Shown here one piece after another: positions 1 through 7,005 of a stretch of 10,696 bases of DNA (position 1 is its first letter; the number at the start of each line of letters is the position of its first letter). The translations under genes and the position numbers were made by a program. The notes beneath the pieces were generated by a model. The model made no database searches and was not told where the DNA came from. It saw only the letters and a list, made by a program, of their open reading frames with translations. The stretch lies in assembly GCA_031283395.1 (NCBI GenBank), contig JAITBV010000304.1, forward strand, positions 1 to 10,696, given 5' to 3'. The DNA comes from Candidatus Adiutrix sp. (GTDB lineage: Bacteria > Desulfobacterota > Desulfarculia > Adiutricales > Adiutricaceae).

Positions 1-1050
1 TACCTCCTGGTCACCCATGACGGCAAATACTGCCTGGCCACGGACTATTACCGGTCGGGCGTCCACGTCATTGAAACCGATACCTTTAAAAGGACCAAGT
101 TCATCCCGGCCGGCAAAAACCCCCACGGCATCGACCTGACCATTGACGGGAAATACGCCCTGGTGGCCGGCAAGCTTTCCGGCAATATCCCGGTCATCGA
201 CATCAGCAAGATGGAAGTCATCAAGGAGATCGACCTGACCCCCGCGGTTCCCGGCTTCAACAAGAGCCCGGCCCCGGGGCCCCTCCACTCCGTGGTCACC
301 AACGACGGCAAGTGGGCCTATACGACGCTTTTCGTGGATAATGCCGTGGCCAAGATAGACCTGGCGAAAATGGAAATGGTGAAAAAGATCCCCGTCCATT
401 ACCGCCCGGGCCACCTGCAGATCACGCCCGACAACAAGTATATCGCCGTGTTCAACAAGTATTCCACCGGGCTTTTCGCGGGCTCCATCTCCAACCAGGA
501 CCCCACAAACGTGGAATTGATAGATCTGGCCAAGGAAGAGGTCGTCGCCCGGGCGGCCACCGTGCCGGAGCCGCATAACGCCAAGATCATCAAGGCGGAT
601 ACGGTGCTCGGTTACCTCAACGCCTCTCTGCCCGCGGAAGGCCACGCCACGCTCTGGCCCCCCCACCGGGATCCCAATGTCGTCGCCAGGCTCGTCCCCG
701 AGGACAAGGGCGCTCCGGGCATCACCAAGTCCAAGGACGGGGTGACGGAGATCCGCCTTCAGGAATTCAGCTACGGCTTCAAGCCCGACACGGTCAAGGT
801 GAAAAAGGGCGACAAGGTGCGTTTCATCCTGACCAACATCGATCAGGCCACGGGCCTGACCAACGACCCGGCCCCGGTGCACGGCTTCATCATCAACGAA
901 TACGGTTTGCAGACCAACTGGGGCGTGCCCCAGGGCAAATCGACGGTGTTTGAATTCTTAGCCGACAAGGCCGGCAAATTCGCCATGTTCTGCTCTTATT
1001 TCTGCGGTCCGCTGCATCTGGAAATGCGGGGTTGGTTTATTGTTGAATAA
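1..1050 (+). CDS. nosZ: Nitrous oxide reductase NosZ, C-terminal part (5' end outside window)
   Basis: Terminal reductase of nitrous oxide respiration, reducing N2O to N2 in the periplasm. The frame is open from base 1, so the N-terminus and signal peptide are missing; 349 residues are visible. The first ~200 residues are the end of the seven-bladed propeller, with NosZ-type motifs carrying four CuZ histidines: NPHG (His42 of the visible part), GPLH (His96), PGH (His138) and EPH (His192). A cupredoxin domain follows from ~residue 235, with the complete CuA set: HGF (His294), then C331-x3-C335-x3-H339-x2-M342 at nt 991-1026. The residue between the cysteines is Tyr, where clade I enzymes have Trp; that ligand is a backbone carbonyl, so the site should still bind copper. 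The overall look is clade II (Sec-type), which would need the missing signal peptide to confirm. The next gene overlaps its end by 11 nt, implying translational coupling. Confidence 0.95.
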   Translation, partial: YLLVTHDGKYCLATDYYRSGVHVIETDTFKRTKFIPAGKNPHGIDLTIDGKYALVAGKLSGNIPVIDISKMEVIKEIDLTPAVPGFNKSPAPGPLHSVVTNDGKWAYTTLFVDNAVAKIDLAKMEMVKKIPVHYRPGHLQITPDNKYIAVFNKYSTGLFAGSISNQDPTNVELIDLAKEEVVARAATVPEPHNAKIIKADTVLGYLNASLPAEGHATLWPPHRDPNVVARLVPEDKGAPGITKSKDGVTEIRLQEFSYGFKPDTVKVKKGDKVRFILTNIDQATGLTNDPAPVHGFIINEYGLQTNWGVPQGKSTVFEFLADKAGKFAMFCSYFCGPLHLEMRGWFIVE

Positions 1051-2242
1051 CAGTGATTCCGGCGCGGCCGGGGGCTCCCGGGCCCCCGGCCCCCGGAACG
1101 CGGACAGCGGCGTGGACAGCGAAGAGAAAAGCGGCAAGAGATCGGCCTTTCCTTGGCCGGCCCCGGGCTGGAAACCGGGGCGGCCAGATTTCGGCGGTCT
1201 TTTGCTGTTGGTTTTTTTGCTGCAGGCGGTTTCGGGCTTCTATCTGGCCATGTTCTACCAGCCGACTCCGGCTGAAGCCTGGGACAGCCTGACCTTCATT
1301 GAAAATGAAGTCGCGGGGGGCGGTTTTTTCCGGGCCCTGCACCGCTGGGGGGCGCTGGTCTCGGCCCTTCTGCTTATGCTCCATGCCGTCCACATGATTT
1401 GGAACGGCGCCTACCGCAAGCCCCGGAGATGGCTTTCGGGCCTCCCCCTTCTGTTGCTCTTCGCCGCGTTCGTGGTCACCGGCTACCTCCTGCCCTGGGA
1501 TTTCCGGGCCTATTGGTCGGTCCTGACCATGGGGAACTGGCTGGAGCCCCTGCCCTTGTTCTCCGAGGCCCTGGACTTCTGGCTACTGTCGGCCGGCTCG
1601 CCCGGCGGCGCGGCGCCCCTGGCCCGGTGGTTCGTTCTGCACGGGGCCCTTCTGCCTCTTTTGACCTGCGCCGGGCTGGCCTTTCATATCCGGTCCCTGG
1701 GCCGCCCCCCGCGCCTCGGAACGGCCGGGGGCCGCCTGCCCGCGGCCGGCCTTCTGCTCCTCCTGGGCTGGCTGGCGGCCTTCGGCATCCAGAAACAGAT
1801 CTTCGCCGATCCCGTCACCACTTCGCCCATCCCCCAGCCGGACTGGCTGTTCCTGATGTTCTTCCAGGTCACCCGCTATTGCCAGAACAACCTGGAAATG
1901 CTCGCGGTCTTCTGGCTGCCGATGACCGTCATCCTCTGCCTGATGCTCCTGCCCTTTATAGACCGGGGCCCCCGGGGCCGGCGCCAATGGCTTAAATGGT
2001 CCCTGGTCGTCGGGAGCCTTTCCCTCTGCCTGACCCTGGGAGTGTTTACGCACCATACCGGGACCACGACCCCCGTCTGGAGCTGTCAGGCCTGCCACAA
2101 GGAGGGCTTCGGCAAGTCCTTCTCCCGCCCGCCCGGGGCCGTAAAGGATTTTTCCAAGCGTTACGACAACAAATGGTTGGCCATGCATTACCGGTATCCC
2201 CAGTATTTCTGGATGATGGATGCCGAGGTGCCGGGCTGGTAG
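1040..2242 (+). CDS. Cytochrome b6-like protein with C-terminal c-type heme
   Basis: Membrane diheme cytochrome b of the bc1/b6f family, 400 aa, likely taking electrons from quinol towards NosZ (inference from position). Four heme-b histidines are visible in two helices: His101/His115 and His201/His216. The 14- and 15-residue spacings match cytochrome b6. A subunit IV-like part follows, with PDWL at 267-270 where PEWY is usual. About eight hydrophobic segments can be seen (first ~53-75, last ~318-337). After the last helix comes one heme-c motif, C349-x2-C352-H353, presumably periplasmic, with Met382/392/393 as possible sixth ligands. The first ~45 residues are a Gly/Pro/charged extension. 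The cysteine that holds heme ci in b6 aligns with Val58. The ATG at 1040 overlaps nosZ; a weak cggggt precedes it, and a GTG at codon 25 is an alternative start. No Rieske gene follows; one could lie upstream of the window. Confidence 0.88.
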   Translation: MLNNSDSGAAGGSRAPGPRNADSGVDSEEKSGKRSAFPWPAPGWKPGRPDFGGLLLLVFLLQAVSGFYLAMFYQPTPAEAWDSLTFIENEVAGGGFFRALHRWGALVSALLLMLHAVHMIWNGAYRKPRRWLSGLPLLLLFAAFVVTGYLLPWDFRAYWSVLTMGNWLEPLPLFSEALDFWLLSAGSPGGAAPLARWFVLHGALLPLLTCAGLAFHIRSLGRPPRLGTAGGRLPAAGLLLLLGWLAAFGIQKQIFADPVTTSPIPQPDWLFLMFFQVTRYCQNNLEMLAVFWLPMTVILCLMLLPFIDRGPRGRRQWLKWSLVVGSLSLCLTLGVFTHHTGTTTPVWSCQACHKEGFGKSFSRPPGAVKDFSKRYDNKWLAMHYRYPQYFWMMDAEVPGW

Positions 2243-2258
2243 GAGAATATGGCCGGCC

Positions 2259-3467
2259 ATGCGGCGGATGGTTTACCTGTGCCTGGCAACGCTTAAGCGC
2301 AAACGCTTCCGTTCCGGGGTGATGTTCGCCAGCCTCGTTTTGGCCTGCGCCCTGCTGTTTGCGGCGACCGTGCTTTCCCGGGGGATCCACCACACCCTTA
2401 AGACCACCCAGGAGCGCCTGGGCGCGGACCTGGTGGCCGTTCCGGCCGAGGCCCGGGACGAGGCCGAGGCCGCCCTGGTCTCCGGCAGCCCCACCGTCTT
2501 TTATATGCCCGCCGCCCTAGAGGAAAGGGTGGCGGCCACGCCCGGAGTTAAGGGCACCTGCGCCCAGCTTTTTCTGCGCAGCCTAAGCGCGCCCTGCTGC
2601 GATTCGGAGGTCTCCCTGGTCGGCTTCGACCCCGGGCGGGATTTCACCATTGATCCCTGGGCCCTGCAAAAACTCGGCGGCCCCCTGGAGAGCGACCAGA
2701 TCATCGTCGGCGCCAAGGTCATCTCGGCCGTGGTCGGCACACCCGCCAAGGCCATCGGCCAGCGCCTGATTTTCATGGGCAAGCCCCTGACCGTGGGCAC
2801 TATCCTGGAACCGACGGGGCTGGGCGCGGATTACACGGTCTTTCTCACCCTGGAGACGGCCCACCAGATGATCCAGGGGTCGCCGCTCTACCCTCTGCCC
2901 ATTGAAAAAGACCAGGTTTCCGCCATCCTGATAAGGCTTGAGGACGGGGCGGACCAGGACGCCGTGGCCCGGGCGGTGGAACAGCGCGTTCCGGAAGTGA
3001 AGGTCATAACGGCCGACCAGTTGGTCTCCTCTTACGGCCGGAAGCTGGGCGGCCTTTTAAACGTCCTTTTGGCCGCCGGCGGCCTTTTCTGCGGCCTGGC
3101 GGCCGTTCTCGCGGGAAGCCTGTTCGTTCTGTCGGTGCGGCAGAGGATGCGGGAGATAGGCCTGTTCCTGGCCCTGGGCGCCAGGCGGGATTTCATCTTC
3201 CGGCTGGTGGCCCTGGAGGCGGTGGGCCTCTGCGGGGCCGGGGGCCTGGTGGGCGTTCTGATCGGCCTGGCCGCTATCCGTTTCGGCCGGGGCCGGCTGG
3301 AGGCGATGATCGGCAATTTTTATATGTGGCCGGACCAGGCCTTTTTCCTCAAAGCCGCCGGCCTTACCCTTTTGGCGGCCCTCGTCACGGGCGGCCTGGG
3401 CGGCCTTTATCCGGCTTGGCGCATCAGCCGCGTCGAGCCTTATGACGCCATCAGAAGGGGAGAGTAG
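2259..3467 (+). CDS. ABC transporter permease, MacB/FtsX type, with Cys-Cys motif
   Basis: Integral membrane subunit of an ABC transporter, 402 aa. Layout is typical of MacB/FtsX permeases: a short basic N-terminus, one helix (~21-41), a large periplasmic MacB-type domain (~42-262), then three helices (~264-292, 316-341, 362-384). The FtsX segments are recognisable: a REIGLFLALGARR-like cytoplasmic loop (298-310) and a C-terminal YPAWRISRVEPYDAIR-like end. The periplasmic domain has adjacent cysteines C113-C114 (nt 2595-2600), plus C101, followed by FDPxxDFxxxPW. I recall similar Cys-Cys permeases beside iron-uptake genes such as Campylobacter Cj1661-Cj1663; this is memory, not a search. Start: the open frame reaches back to 2220, but AGGAG at 2241-2245 and the typical N-terminus favour ATG 2259; ATG 2268 is possible. 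The ATPase follows 7 nt after the stop. The substrate is unknown. Confidence 0.88.
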   Translation: MRRMVYLCLATLKRKRFRSGVMFASLVLACALLFAATVLSRGIHHTLKTTQERLGADLVAVPAEARDEAEAALVSGSPTVFYMPAALEERVAATPGVKGTCAQLFLRSLSAPCCDSEVSLVGFDPGRDFTIDPWALQKLGGPLESDQIIVGAKVISAVVGTPAKAIGQRLIFMGKPLTVGTILEPTGLGADYTVFLTLETAHQMIQGSPLYPLPIEKDQVSAILIRLEDGADQDAVARAVEQRVPEVKVITADQLVSSYGRKLGGLLNVLLAAGGLFCGLAAVLAGSLFVLSVRQRMREIGLFLALGARRDFIFRLVALEAVGLCGAGGLVGVLIGLAAIRFGRGRLEAMIGNFYMWPDQAFFLKAAGLTLLAALVTGGLGGLYPAWRISRVEPYDAIRRGE

Positions 3468-3474
3468 GGCGGCG

Positions 3475-4164
3475 ATGATAAGGGTGGAAGCGCTCCATAA
3501 GCGCTATAAGGGCGCGCCGGTGCTGGACGGGATAGATTGGCATATCGAAAGCGGCGGCTTCGTCATTCTCACCGGGCGCTCCGGCGGCGGCAAAACAACG
3601 CTCCTGAGCGTCATGGGCGGCCTGACCAGGCCGGACGAGGGGCGCGTCCTTATCGGCGGCGTTGATATCTGGGGCGTCTCCGAACCGGAACTGGCTTTAT
3701 TGCGCAACGGCAAACTAGGTTTCGTGTTCCAGTTTCCCAGCCTGGTTTCCGCACTGAACGTGCTGGATAATATCATGCTGCCCATCGCCTTCAGCGGGCG
3801 GGACCCCAACCAGGAGGACCGGGAATGGGCCCTGGCCCTCCTGGAAATGGTGGGCGTGACCGGCAAGGAGGACCAGTATCCCTCCCAGCTCTCCGGCGGG
3901 CAGCAGCGCCGGGTGAGCATTGCCCGGGCCATGATCAATCGCCCGCCCGTCCTTTTGGCGGACGAACCCACGGGAGACCTGGACGAAAAATCGGAAGATG
4001 AAATAATGCGCCTGTTCCAGGCGATCAACCGGCGGGGCACGACCGTGGTCATGGTGACCCACGCCCTGAACTATACCGGCTTCGGCCCGGCTTACACCCT
4101 CAGGGGGGGGCGGCTGAGGCCATACGAAAAAGCCGAAGTCGCGCCGGGGGGGGCGGAAAGGTGA
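3475..4164 (+). CDS. ABC transporter ATP-binding protein, MacB/LolD-like
   Basis: Cytoplasmic ATPase, 229 aa, expected to power the two FtsX-type permeases of this operon. All nucleotide-binding motifs are intact: Walker A GRSGGGKTT (34-42), Q-loop Gln86, signature LSGGQ (139-143), Walker B VLLADE (159-164) followed by the D-loop, and switch His196. The FQFPSLVSALNVLDNI segment and the length are typical of the MacB/LolD/FtsE class. NosF, the ATPase of the usual nos cluster, belongs to a different group paired with the ABC-2 permease NosY. The frame is open to 3442, inside the permease gene, but the protein aligns well from ATG 3475, 7 nt after the permease stop, with a GGGGAG sequence ~12 nt upstream. 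The next gene begins 11 nt later. Confidence 0.9.
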   Translation: MIRVEALHKRYKGAPVLDGIDWHIESGGFVILTGRSGGGKTTLLSVMGGLTRPDEGRVLIGGVDIWGVSEPELALLRNGKLGFVFQFPSLVSALNVLDNIMLPIAFSGRDPNQEDREWALALLEMVGVTGKEDQYPSQLSGGQQRRVSIARAMINRPPVLLADEPTGDLDEKSEDEIMRLFQAINRRGTTVVMVTHALNYTGFGPAYTLRGGRLRPYEKAEVAPGGAER

Positions 4165-4175
4165 GGGCCGGGGCC

Positions 4176-4571
4176 ATGAAAAGAAAAGCGCTGGCCCTGG
4201 CCCTGGCTCTGGCCCTGGCCGCGGCCGGGCTGGCGGGGCGGCAATATTACCTTGACCACATAAAGCTCCCGGAAACGGGCCCCAGCCGGGTGGTCGAGCG
4301 GTATTTCGAGGCCATAAAGCTCAAGGATTACGAAAAAGCCTACGCCCTGGTGAGCCGCCGGCATTATCCCGATTCCTTCAACCAGTTCGTGGACCGGGTG
4401 AATATGTATTCGCCGGATATGAGCCTGACCATCAACGGGGAGAGCCTGGAAGAAAACGCGGCCTTTGTGGAGATCGACATCATTGTGCCCATGGCCTTCG
4501 GCCCATACGCGGCCAATACGCGCATGGCCCTGGCCCGGGTCAAACGGGAATGGAAAATCATTCACCCCTAG
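4176..4571 (+). CDS. Small exported NTF2-like (DUF4878-like) protein
   Basis: 131-aa protein of unknown function. Residues 2-4 are basic and 5-20 are an Ala/Leu run, making a signal peptide or N-terminal anchor with no lipobox. The rest (VVERYFEAIKLKDYEKAYALVS at ~39-60, then alternating strands ending in a WKIIHP-like tail) looks like the NTF2-fold DUF4878/lumazine-binding-like proteins often found on exported domains; family placement is by eye. It sits between the ABC ATPase and the beta-propeller gene, with 11-nt gaps on both sides, so it is probably a periplasmic accessory of the ABC module. A GTG at 4161 overlapping the ATPase stop is also in frame; ATG 4176 was preferred because it directly precedes the basic n-region, with GTGAGG ~9 nt upstream. 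Confidence 0.7.
   Translation: MKRKALALALALALAAAGLAGRQYYLDHIKLPETGPSRVVERYFEAIKLKDYEKAYALVSRRHYPDSFNQFVDRVNMYSPDMSLTINGESLEENAAFVEIDIIVPMAFGPYAANTRMALARVKREWKIIHP
4191..4220 (+). repeat. Hexanucleotide repeat (CTGGCC x5, one mismatch) in a signal-peptide coding region
   Basis: Five consecutive 6-nt units, four CTGGCC and one CTGGCT, encode the Leu-Ala run of the hydrophobic core of the 4176 gene. Gain or loss of a unit would add or remove two residues without breaking the frame. Confidence 0.8.
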
Positions 4572-4582
4572 AGCCTTGAACA

Positions 4583-5752
4583 ATGGATAAAATAAAGTTC
4601 ATCACCGCCCTGGCGGTTCTATTGTCCGCCGCCCTCCCCGCCTCGGCCGGGGAGGACGCCTGGCATAAAATAGCCCTGGACAAGACGCACATCGTTTCCC
4701 TGGCCGGCGACCCCGCCCGGCCCTCGACCCTCTACGCCGCGACCAGCCAGGGCCTCTTAAAGAGCGTTGACGGGGGCGGCGCCTGGAGCGGCCTCGGTTC
4801 GGGCCTGCCATCGTCCATCCCCCCCCGCGTGGTGGCCGTCAACCCGCGTAACAGCAAGGAATTGTACGTCGGGTATGACGGGCTGGGCCTGTTCAAAAGC
4901 TCCGACGGCGGAGAGAGCTGGCAGGCCGCCAATGAGGGCCTGCCCAATCTTTTTGTCCGCTGTCTGGCCATCAGCCCCCGGGACCCCAACCTGGTCTATC
5001 TGGGCATCCTGGGCGGCGTGGCCATCAGCACCAACGGCGGCAAGTACTGGCATATGTCCTCCGGGTTCAAGCGGACGGTCAATGTCAGCGCCCTGGCCAT
5101 TGACCCCGGAAACCCGCAGTATCTCTACGCGGGCACGGGCGGCGGCGGCGTTTTCAAAAGCGGCAACGGCGGAGTTTCCTGGAAGGATTTCAATGAGGGC
5201 CTGAGCAGCCTGAGCATCACGTCCCTTTATATCGACCCGGAAAATACCGATATCGTGCTGGCCGGCGCCTATCACCCGGCCACCCCGACGGATGTTTATG
5301 TCGGCGAGGCCAGCGGAGGCGTGTTCCGTTCCCGGGACGGGGGAAGGACCTGGGAGGGGAGTTCCCTTTTGAATATACATATTTTTTCCCTGGCCGCGGA
5401 CCCGGCCCGGCCGGGCGTGGTTTACGCCGGCGCCTGGGGCGGCCTTTACCGCAGCTTCGATGGGGGCCTGACCTGGGCGGATATCAACGCCGGCCTGGAC
5501 AACGCCTTCCCTCACGCCCTCCACGTTCTGCCCGGCTCTCCCCCGGTCCTGCTGGCCGGCACGACTTTTGGCCTGCTCTCCTATACCGACACCTTATCCC
5601 TTTCGGCGCCGGGGCCGGACTCCGGCGGCCCGGCCCCTCTCCCCGCCCTCGGCCTGGGCGGCGGCGCGGCCCTGGCCGCGCTGCTCGGCCTGGCCTGGTT
5701 TCGGCGGCGCGCAAAACGAAAGGGCCGGGACCGCCCGCGGCCCGTCTGGTAA
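4583..5752 (+). CDS. Exported Asp-box (BNR/YCF48-like) beta-propeller with C-terminal membrane anchor
   Basis: 389-aa protein. Residues 1-22 form a Sec signal peptide ending ASA-G. Six Asp-box motifs of the form S-x-(D/N)-G-G-x-x-W lie at 61-68, 106-113, 149-156, 193-200, 250-257 and 291-298. They are spaced 41-57 residues apart, the pattern of a sialidase/BNR or YCF48-type propeller. No sialidase catalytic context is evident, so an enzyme call is not justified. A Pro/Gly-rich linker (~341-358) leads to a hydrophobic helix (~355-373) and a basic end (FRRRAKRKGR), so the propeller should sit outside the inner membrane, tethered at its C-terminus. YCF48/HCF136 propellers assist photosystem II assembly; by analogy this could help assemble NosZ or the cytochrome, but that is speculative. 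ATG 4583 lies 11 nt after the previous stop with only a weak GAG as ribosome site. Confidence 0.82.
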   Translation: MDKIKFITALAVLLSAALPASAGEDAWHKIALDKTHIVSLAGDPARPSTLYAATSQGLLKSVDGGGAWSGLGSGLPSSIPPRVVAVNPRNSKELYVGYDGLGLFKSSDGGESWQAANEGLPNLFVRCLAISPRDPNLVYLGILGGVAISTNGGKYWHMSSGFKRTVNVSALAIDPGNPQYLYAGTGGGGVFKSGNGGVSWKDFNEGLSSLSITSLYIDPENTDIVLAGAYHPATPTDVYVGEASGGVFRSRDGGRTWEGSSLLNIHIFSLAADPARPGVVYAGAWGGLYRSFDGGLTWADINAGLDNAFPHALHVLPGSPPVLLAGTTFGLLSYTDTLSLSAPGPDSGGPAPLPALGLGGGAALAALLGLAWFRRRAKRKGRDRPRPVW

Positions 5753-5764
5753 AGGGAGCGCGTT

Positions 5765-6898
5765 TTGCGGCATCTGGCCCTGAAAAACCTAAAAGGCCGA
5801 AAAGCTTACAGCGCCATTATCATCACCGCTGTCGCCGCGGCCTCCGTCATGGCCCTCTTCGCCTTGCTCCTGGCCGGCGGGGTCCGCCGGGAACTGGAAA
5901 ACGACCGCCGGATGCTCGGGCCGGACCTGGCCATCGTCCCGACCGGAAGCAAGGAAAGAGGGCATATTTACCTCAGCAAGGGCCCGCCCGCCCGGGGCGG
6001 GCTCCCGGCCGGGACCCTCGAACTTTTGGGGGCTTTCCCGGAGATCGAAGCCGTCTCCCCCCAGAAGCGCCTGGGGACCGTTGACCTGGGGAGCATCCAG
6101 GCCGCCGTCCTCGCCTTTGACCCGGCCACGGACTTCATGGCGCGGCCCTGGCTGGATACGCGGAGCGGGGAAAGATTCCCGGGGCGGGATGAAGGGCTGG
6201 TGCTGGGCGCCAGGGTGCCCGCGGAAGGGCTCCCCGCCGCGCTTCCGGCCGCGGACGGGCCGGGCGCCCCCCCCGGCGGCCGCTTACTGCCCACCGGCAC
6301 CTTCCTGGATACATCGGTTTTCATCCCCAGGCCGGCCGCCGAGCTAGCCGCGGAACCCGCCTGGATCCTTCTGAGGCTGCGCCCGGGAGCGCCGCTGGAT
6401 ATGGCGGCCAACAGGCTGGAGGTCAATATCCCCCGGATCGAGATACTCCGCCGCCCGGAATTGTTCAAAACCATCAATGATCAACTCCACGGGCTTCTGG
6501 AGGGCGGAGGCCTGGGCGCGGCGGCGTTTCTGGCGATCGTCATAGCCGTTTTGGTGACCGGCGCCGTGTTCGCTCTGATGGCCCATGAGCGCAGGCGGGA
6601 GTTCGGCCTCCTGAAAGCCCTGGGGGCCAGCAATTCCTTTGTCTTCAAACTGATCATGGGAGAGGCCGCCCTATTGGGAAGCGCCGGCGCGGCCCTGGGC
6701 GCCGGCCTGGCGCTGATCGGCCTGTTCTGCGCCCGGGCCGGCCTGGCCTTCACCGGGATCCCCCTCGCCGGGTCCCTCGATGCCGATATGTTCGCGGTCA
6801 TGGCCCTGATAGTGGCCGTGGCCGTCCTGACCGCTCTTTTCCCGGCCCTGGCCGCCACCCGCCTGGAACCTTACGCCGCCATCCGCGGCGGCGAATGA
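5765..6898 (+). CDS. Second ABC transporter permease, MacB/FtsX type (no Cys-Cys motif)
   Basis: 377-aa membrane subunit with the same plan as the permease at 2259: N-terminal helix (~17-38), periplasmic domain (~39-245), three helices (~252-273, 299-324, 342-364), the REFGLLKALGAS cytoplasmic loop (278-289) and a LEPYAAIRGGE end. It shares the FDPxxDFxxxPW motif (119-129) with the first permease, which shows the two are paralogous. The segment matching the first permease's C113-C114 is DLGS-like here and has no cysteine. Residues ~155-178 are a Pro/Gly/Ala-rich insertion. The two permeases plausibly form a heterodimer driven by the ATPase at 3475. The start is TTG 5765, supported by AAAGGGAG at 5751-5758, 6 nt upstream, and overlapping the previous stop. 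This appears to be the last gene of the nos operon. Confidence 0.88.
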   Translation: MRHLALKNLKGRKAYSAIIITAVAAASVMALFALLLAGGVRRELENDRRMLGPDLAIVPTGSKERGHIYLSKGPPARGGLPAGTLELLGAFPEIEAVSPQKRLGTVDLGSIQAAVLAFDPATDFMARPWLDTRSGERFPGRDEGLVLGARVPAEGLPAALPAADGPGAPPGGRLLPTGTFLDTSVFIPRPAAELAAEPAWILLRLRPGAPLDMAANRLEVNIPRIEILRRPELFKTINDQLHGLLEGGGLGAAAFLAIVIAVLVTGAVFALMAHERRREFGLLKALGASNSFVFKLIMGEAALLGSAGAALGAGLALIGLFCARAGLAFTGIPLAGSLDADMFAVMALIVAVAVLTALFPALAATRLEPYAAIRGGE

Positions 6899-6904
6899 TT
6901 TTTT
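6874..6904 (+). terminator. Possible intrinsic terminator ending the nos operon
   Basis: A 7-bp GC stem (6874-6880 CGCCGCC with 6887-6893 GGCGGCG, 6-nt loop) lies in the last codons of the second permease gene. After AATGA comes a run of six T (6899-6904). The 5-nt gap between stem and T-run is longer than in a classic terminator, and GC-rich coding DNA makes such stems common, so support is moderate. Confidence 0.4.
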
Positions 6905-6934
6905 AATTTCCCCCCTTTCCGGCCGCAAAATATA

Positions 6935-6964
6935 TTTAAAAAATTTAAACGCCGGATTAATAAT
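6935..6964 (+). promoter_or_regulatory. Possible sigma70-type promoter for the MORN/OmpA-like gene pair
   Basis: This is the one strongly AT-rich stretch between the two plus-strand gene blocks (about 6926-6985) in otherwise GC-rich DNA. TTTAAA at 6935-6940 and AATAAT at 6959-6964 (5 of 6 to the -10 consensus) are 18 nt apart. The -35 match is poor (4 of 6). The position, ~115 nt upstream of the MORN start and just after the previous operon, fits a promoter. Confidence 0.35.
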
Positions 6965-7005
6965 TCCCCAAAAAAACCTAATTGTCCGACCTGGGAACGC
7001 CGATA

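Noticed and set aside
1583..2260. A 225-codon minus-strand open frame opposite the cytochrome b gene
   Set aside because: Composition is Gly/Gln/Arg/Pro-rich with no domain, and it is antisense to conserved heme-ligand codons.
2249..2296. A 15-codon leader-peptide frame starting in a 12-bp palindrome (ATGGCCGGCCAT) before the first permease
   Set aside because: AGGAG is only 3 nt from this ATG, which is too close. The peptide is featureless and the palindrome is easily expected in this base composition. The AGGAG is better assigned to ATG 2259.
3475..4164. Naming the ABC ATPase nosF because of the nos context
   Set aside because: Sequence class and its FtsX-type permease partners fit MacB/LolD-like transporters; NosF pairs with the ABC-2 permease NosY, which is absent here.
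4583..5752. Calling the Asp-box protein a sialidase or glycosyl hydrolase
   Set aside because: Asp-boxes are structural motifs; I see no catalytic arginine-triad or nucleophile context, so only a propeller fold is supported.
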